Of a stretch of DNA of 36,016 nucleotides, positions 32,074 through 36,016 are shown one piece after another. Numbering within the stretch: the first letter of the stretch is position 1; each line of letters begins with the position of its first letter. Origin of the DNA: Acidimicrobiaceae bacterium. GTDB lineage: Bacteria > Actinomycetota > Acidimicrobiia > Acidimicrobiales > Aldehydirespiratoraceae. The notes beneath the pieces were generated by a model. It was not told the DNA's origin and searched no databases. It worked only from the letters and a program-made list of their open reading frames with translations. Location: NCBI GenBank assembly GCA_028819505.1, contig JAPPLH010000119.1, positions 1-36,016 of the forward strand. Direction: 5' to 3'. A program made the translations under genes and the position numbers.

Positions 32074-33639
32074 ATGAGCGAAGAGGTACTCATGCCCAAG
32101 GTCGGCATGTCGACCAGCGAGATCGTCCTCAACGAGTGGCTCGTCTCATCGGGCGACGAGGTCGTCGAGGACCAGGTCATCGCCACCGTCGAGAGCGAGA
32201 AGACGGTGGTCGAGGTCGAGGCCGTCTGCGACGGTTTCATCGACATCCGGCTCGACGAGGGCGAGGAGGCGAGACCGGGCGAGCTGATCGCCGTGATCGG
32301 CGAGAGCGCGGAGGCGGCCAGAGACGCCCGCGGCCCGGCGCCAGCGCGGGCGCCTGCGACCGTGAGCACCGTCGTCGCCGCTGAGCCGGTCGTCGTGTCC
32401 GATGACAGGGTCGTGATGCTCGACGGCGCGCCGCGGGTCGTCGCCACCCCCGCGGCCCAGAGACTCGCAGAGCAACACGGCCTCGATCTGTCGACTGTGG
32501 ACGCGACCGGCCCGAGGGGACGCGTCACGAAGGCCGACGTCGAACGCGCGGTAGCAGGCGCGGCGGCAGACCCCGCCCCTGTCCCGGACTCGCTCCCAAC
32601 CGCCGACGAAGCGCCCGAGCCCGTGAGCCGACCGGAGTCCCGACCGCGCCGAGAACGCCTGCCCGCCGGCAACGACCCCGATCTGCAGAGGGCCCTCCAT
32701 CGCGAGATGCTGCGGGCCCGCGCCCTGGACGAGGGTCACATGCGGTTCATCAGGCGGGGCCGGTGCGAGAGCATGTCCCACCCCGCCACCGGCCAGGAGG
32801 CGATCTCGGCCGGCATCACCGCCGCGCTCGAGCCCGACGACATCCTCTACCCGACGTTCCGGGGGTTCGGCGACTACCTCGGCCGGGGCACCGACATGAA
32901 CGCCCTCGTGGCCGAGTTGATGGGGCGACAGACTGGCATCAACCGCGGCGTCGGCGGCATTCATCTCGGCGACCGGGAGCACAACACCCACGGCGTGTCG
33001 GGCTGCCTGGGCGCCAACCTCACGATGGCAGCCGGATCGGCCCAGGCGGTCAAGATGCGCGGCGAGGCTCGGGTGGTGATGGTCCATGTGGGCGAGGGCG
33101 CCTTCAATACCCCGGACTCCCACGCCATGATGAACATGGCCGCCATCTGGGGCCTCCCGCTGGTGATCATCGTGGCCAACAACCAGGTCGTGGAGTTCAG
33201 CTACCACGATGTCCACTTCCCCCCAGAGGCCGAGGGCGTCGGGAGCCGGGCCGGCTACTACGGGATCCCCAACAAGTGCCTCGACGGCAACGACGTGGAG
33301 CTCGTTCACGGCGAGACCCTCGAAGCCGTCGAATCGGCCCGCCGCGGCGACGGACCGGTGTTGCTGGAGCTAATCACCTGCCGCATCGCCGGCCACTTCG
33401 ACGCCGACCCCCTCACCTACATCGACGACGACCTGGTCGAGGAGTGGAAGGGCAGGGACCCCATCAGCCGCTACGAGGCGGTCCTGATCCAGCGGGGAAC
33501 GATGGACACCGGCGCGATCGAGGCGGCCGGCGCCGCGGCCCGTGAAGAGGTCGACACCGCCTTCAAGCGGGCTCTCGAGGCCGAGCCGCCCAGCACCCGC
33601 TACCTGTTCGAGAATCTGGCCGATACCGGGGTGCTGTGA
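32074..33639 (+). CDS. lipoyl domain + E3-binding domain + ThDP E1-alpha fusion (2-oxoacid/acetoin dehydrogenase type)
   Basis: The 521-residue protein has three parts. Residues 1-77 form a lipoyl domain (EVLMPKVGMSTSEIVLNEW, lipoylated Lys43 in ESEKTVVEV). Residues 122-160 are a peripheral-subunit-binding domain (VVATPAAQRLAEQHGLDL, GPRGRVTKADVERA). After a Pro/Ala linker, residues 200-521 form an E1-alpha with SHPATGQEA, GGIHLGD, and the ThDP motif VHVGEGAFNTPDSH ending in IIVANNQ. Lipoyl and binding domains belong to E2 in ordinary complexes. The E2 acyltransferase domain is not present here or anywhere in the window. GTGA couples it to the E1-beta gene. Confidence 0.9.
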   Translation: MSEEVLMPKVGMSTSEIVLNEWLVSSGDEVVEDQVIATVESEKTVVEVEAVCDGFIDIRLDEGEEARPGELIAVIGESAEAARDARGPAPARAPATVSTVVAAEPVVVSDDRVVMLDGAPRVVATPAAQRLAEQHGLDLSTVDATGPRGRVTKADVERAVAGAAADPAPVPDSLPTADEAPEPVSRPESRPRRERLPAGNDPDLQRALHREMLRARALDEGHMRFIRRGRCESMSHPATGQEAISAGITAALEPDDILYPTFRGFGDYLGRGTDMNALVAELMGRQTGINRGVGGIHLGDREHNTHGVSGCLGANLTMAAGSAQAVKMRGEARVVMVHVGEGAFNTPDSHAMMNMAAIWGLPLVIIVANNQVVEFSYHDVHFPPEAEGVGSRAGYYGIPNKCLDGNDVELVHGETLEAVESARRGDGPVLLELITCRIAGHFDADPLTYIDDDLVEEWKGRDPISRYEAVLIQRGTMDTGAIEAAGAAAREEVDTAFKRALEAEPPSTRYLFENLADTGVL

Positions 33640-34619
33640 GCATGGCGCCGGTGAAGTACATGGATGCCTTAACGGAGGCGCTGCGCGAGGAGATGCAGCG
33701 CGACGACCGGGTGTTCCTGCTGGGCGAGGACATCCGGGTCTCCAACCTCGGGATCACGGCCGGTCTGGTCGAGGAGTTCGGCACCGAACGGGTCGTCGAC
33801 ACCCCCATCCACGAGAACGCGCTGGTCGGTGTGGCCATCGGTGCGGCGCTGGAGGGCATGAGACCCGTGGTCGAGATCATGTTCTCGGACTTTGTGCTGC
33901 TGGCCGCCGACCAGATCGTGAACCAGGCGGCCCAGTGGCGCTACATGACCCAGGGCCAGTACGAGGTGCCTCTGGTGATCCGCATGCCCACCGGCGGAGG
34001 CTTCGCCTACGGCCTGCACCACTCGCAGTCCACCGAGACCCACTTCTTCCAGACACCCGGCCTGCCCATCGCCATGCCGTCCACCCCGGCCGACGCCAAG
34101 GGCCTGTTGAAGACGGCCATCCGGTCCAACGACCCGGTCCTGTTCCTCGAGCACATGCTCCTGTGCCTCCAGAACGCGGAGGCGGAGGTGCCCGACGGCG
34201 ACCACCTGGTGCCGTTCGGGGAGGCGGCCGTCCGCCGGGAGGGCAGCGACGTCACCGTGGTCGCCTTCGGCGCCATGGTGAACCAGGCCTTGATCGCCGC
34301 TGAGACGCTGGCAGAGCAGGGGATCTCCGTCGAGGTGGTCGACCCGCGCACGATCGTCCCGCTCGACAGCGACACGATCTTCGCGTCGGTGGCCAAGACC
34401 AGCCGGCTGGTCATCATCGAGGAGAGCCGCATCCGCGGCGGCCTGGGGGCCGAGCTTGCCGCCCAGGCCGCAGCCGGCGACAACTTCTTCCTGCTGGACG
34501 CCCCTGTCGAGCGAGTGGCGGCCCCCAACATCCCCGTGCCGAGCACGTCACAGATGGAGCGGGCCTACCTCCCCGACGCAGGCAAGCTCATCGAGGCGGT
34601 CCACCGCACGCTGGCCTGA
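33636..34619 (+). CDS. ThDP-dependent dehydrogenase E1-beta (transketolase-type) subunit
   Basis: This 327-residue protein has GEDI early, TPIHENALVGVAIGAALEGMRPVVEIMFSDF, QWRYMTQGQYEVPLVIRMPTGGG and ESRIRGGLGAEL, all standard for E1-beta. It should form an alpha2beta2 decarboxylase with the upstream fusion and hand the acyl or hydroxyalkyl group to the lipoyl arm built into its partner. GTG at 33636 overlaps the E1-alpha TGA as GTGA; ATG at 33642 is an alternative. It ends 25 bp before the convergent HipA gene, where I see no clear terminator. Confidence 0.92.
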   Translation: MSMAPVKYMDALTEALREEMQRDDRVFLLGEDIRVSNLGITAGLVEEFGTERVVDTPIHENALVGVAIGAALEGMRPVVEIMFSDFVLLAADQIVNQAAQWRYMTQGQYEVPLVIRMPTGGGFAYGLHHSQSTETHFFQTPGLPIAMPSTPADAKGLLKTAIRSNDPVLFLEHMLLCLQNAEAEVPDGDHLVPFGEAAVRREGSDVTVVAFGAMVNQALIAAETLAEQGISVEVVDPRTIVPLDSDTIFASVAKTSRLVIIEESRIRGGLGAELAAQAAAGDNFFLLDAPVERVAAPNIPVPSTSQMERAYLPDAGKLIEAVHRTLA

Positions 34620-34644
34620 CATCTTCGGCGAGATGGGTTTGGTG

Positions 34645-36016
34645 TCACGCCGACGCCTCATCCTCATCCGATTCGGGAAGCAGCAGCTCGGTACCGGAAT
34701 GGGACTCGTCGAACATGACCCGTGCACCAGCGGCATCGAGCCCTTCGTCGGGGGATGCAGCGTCATCGGATGCGGGGCCGCCCCCTCGCCGATGGATGCG
34801 GGCGCGATTGGCCTCAACGGTGCTCGCGATGGCCTTGGCGCGGATGTTCAACCGCTCCAAGAGGCCGTCGACATCCAAGAGACCGCGCGCTTCGGCGCTC
34901 AACCCCTCAATCTCGGCCCGCATGGCCTCGTGGGTTGCATGGGCCAACTCTTCGGCGCGATCAATCAGCCAGATCGTGGGGAGCGACAAGCGCGCTGCCA
35001 CATCGGCGAGGCTGTGGTTGGACGACGCGCTGTAGAGGCTGTAGGTGCTGCCATAGCGCATGGCCATTTCCCGCTCACCGAGATGCTTGACTCCATAGGG
35101 CAGCGACGACTGGAGGTCGTACAGGGGTGCCATGTGGACCTCTCGGCCCAAGAGCAGCAGGCTGTAGTTGCGCGCATGGGCGTCACGGTTCACCGTGATG
35201 AGCGCCCACAGGAGACCGTCGGCGAACTTTCGCACATCCGTGTCGGGATCCAAGCAGTGGCGGTGCATGAAGTCCCCGATAACGCCCATGCCCGGGCCGC
35301 CGTCCCATTCGTGTCGGCGTCTCCCGTCGAGACCCAGTGCTTGGCACATGTCCTCCTGATGGCGACGCCGCCACGGGCCGTCCGGCCGATGACGGTCGTA
35401 GCGCTGGACCACTGTCACCGGATGGCCCCCGTGAAACTCGACATCGGTGACAACGGCGTCCAAGCCGACTCGGCGCGCCGTTGCCGCGCACAGATGCTCC
35501 ACCACGGCTGCCTGCCCGCCGTCTCGGTGGCGCGGCTTCAGGATGTGTGTAGTCGGAGCTGAACCATGGGGCCGAGCCCACCCAATCGGCGTCCGATGTA
35601 GGGCCATCTTGTTCTGGAAACCGGCCAGGCTGTAGCACGATTCGAGGTCGTCTGAGTCCCATTGGGCCGGATCCTCGGCCATCGCGTTGACGCGCTCGGC
35701 CATGTCCTCGGAGGTGAGCGGCGTCAGCCCACTTGATCGGTCCGACAGTTCGCTCAGTCGATCAGGACGGCAGAACTGGACTGCCCCAGCACAGTCATAG
35801 CCGATTCGGCTTGCCAGCAGGCCGAACGGCGACGACACGCCCTCCTTCTTGTACCAACGCTCCAGTGCCCTGGGATGGTCCGGCAGCAGCGAGGAGATCC
35901 ACCGGCTCGTAGCCGCTTCGCCGTATGGGCCTCCTCTCAGCGGCATCGACAGCGACAACGCGGGAGAGTGCGGCTTGGCCTCGTAGCCGGCGTCGTATTC
36001 GAGTCTGAGCCGACCT
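34645..36016 (-). CDS. hipA: HipA-family Ser/Thr kinase toxin (5' end outside the window)
   Basis: At least 457 residues are visible, and the frame stays open to the right edge: RLRLEYDAGYEAKPHSPALSLSMPL is HipA-type N-terminal sequence. YSLAGFQNKMAL, then THILKP (ATP-binding Lys), and NRDAHARNYSLLL with the catalytic Asp, then HMAPLYDLQSSLPYG, mark the kinase. In HipA the catalytic motif usually reads NxDxHxKN; the Lys here is Arg. The C-terminus is extended and acidic (ESDEDEASA). HipA phosphorylates tRNA synthetases or other targets. The antitoxin HipB, normally upstream, would be outside the window. Confidence 0.88.
   Translation of the reverse strand, partial: GRLRLEYDAGYEAKPHSPALSLSMPLRGGPYGEAATSRWISSLLPDHPRALERWYKKEGVSSPFGLLASRIGYDCAGAVQFCRPDRLSELSDRSSGLTPLTSEDMAERVNAMAEDPAQWDSDDLESCYSLAGFQNKMALHRTPIGWARPHGSAPTTHILKPRHRDGGQAAVVEHLCAATARRVGLDAVVTDVEFHGGHPVTVVQRYDRHRPDGPWRRRHQEDMCQALGLDGRRRHEWDGGPGMGVIGDFMHRHCLDPDTDVRKFADGLLWALITVNRDAHARNYSLLLLGREVHMAPLYDLQSSLPYGVKHLGEREMAMRYGSTYSLYSASSNHSLADVAARLSLPTIWLIDRAEELAHATHEAMRAEIEGLSAEARGLLDVDGLLERLNIRAKAIASTVEANRARIHRRGGGPASDDAASPDEGLDAAGARVMFDESHSGTELLLPESDEDEASA

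Noticed and set aside
1-36016. tRNA, rRNA, phage integrase, transposase or attachment sites
   Set aside because: Nothing recognisable was seen on reading both strands. Mobile-element history is suggested only by the toxin-antitoxin cluster and the pRiA4b ORF-3-like gene.

Overview
This window is GC-rich DNA, with GC- or C-ending codons throughout. It has many GTG starts, 4-nt ATGA/GTGA overlaps, an F420-type luciferase-like oxidoreductase and several promoters placed so that the mRNA would begin at the start codon. Together these suggest an actinobacterium, perhaps from Acidimicrobiia, possibly a marine or host-associated lineage. That placement is an inference from style, because no ribosomal RNA or marker gene is present.

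Region 1 (1-9.6 kb) looks like a worn defence island. It has a very large protein joining an N-terminal sacsin/HSP90-like ATPase to a C-terminal DEAH helicase. It also has the wreck of a type III restriction-modification system, in which the start of mod is fused to res by an internal deletion, with a frameshift further along. An SDR oxidoreductase is coupled to the end of res, and a DUF4143-type AAA ATPase follows.

Region 2 (9.7-14.5 kb) has an enoyl-CoA hydratase facing a four-gene ABC-2 exporter operon (ATPase, permease, ATPase, permease). All operon junctions are ATGA overlaps. The last junction holds a nearly perfect 71-bp tandem duplication encoding two micro-ORFs that keep the ATGA chain unbroken. 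Region 3 (14.6-17.7 kb) is a cluster of small modules: a MazEF-like toxin-antitoxin pair, a pRiA4b ORF-3-like protein, and an XRE-ImmA/IrrE protein coupled to a PIN-like protein.

Region 4 (17.7-34.6 kb) is a catabolic cluster. In order it has a Rieske-ThDP fusion enzyme, two VOC proteins, a divergent Ldh2-type dehydrogenase, a third VOC protein, a zinc alcohol dehydrogenase, a dimethylformamidase-like protein, an NTF2-like protein, a 5'-truncated SDR facing a 5'-truncated P450, a C45-type acyltransferase/hydrolase, an agmatinase-family ureohydrolase, an LLM oxidoreductase divergent from a TetR regulator, an SDR, a lipoyl-E1alpha fusion and an E1beta. The mix of ring-cleavage-like folds, C-N hydrolases and a 2-oxoacid dehydrogenase-like module suggests breakdown of a nitrogen-containing organic compound; the substrate cannot be read from sequence. 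A second ATGA-linked micro-ORF chain lies ahead of the alcohol dehydrogenase. A HipA-family kinase runs off the right edge.

The points most worth a second look are the two independent tandem-repeat micro-ORF chains, the Rieske-ThDP fusion, the lipoyl/E3-binding/E1alpha fusion without a visible E2 catalytic domain, the large ATPase-helicase, and two deletion scars (mod-res and SDR/P450).
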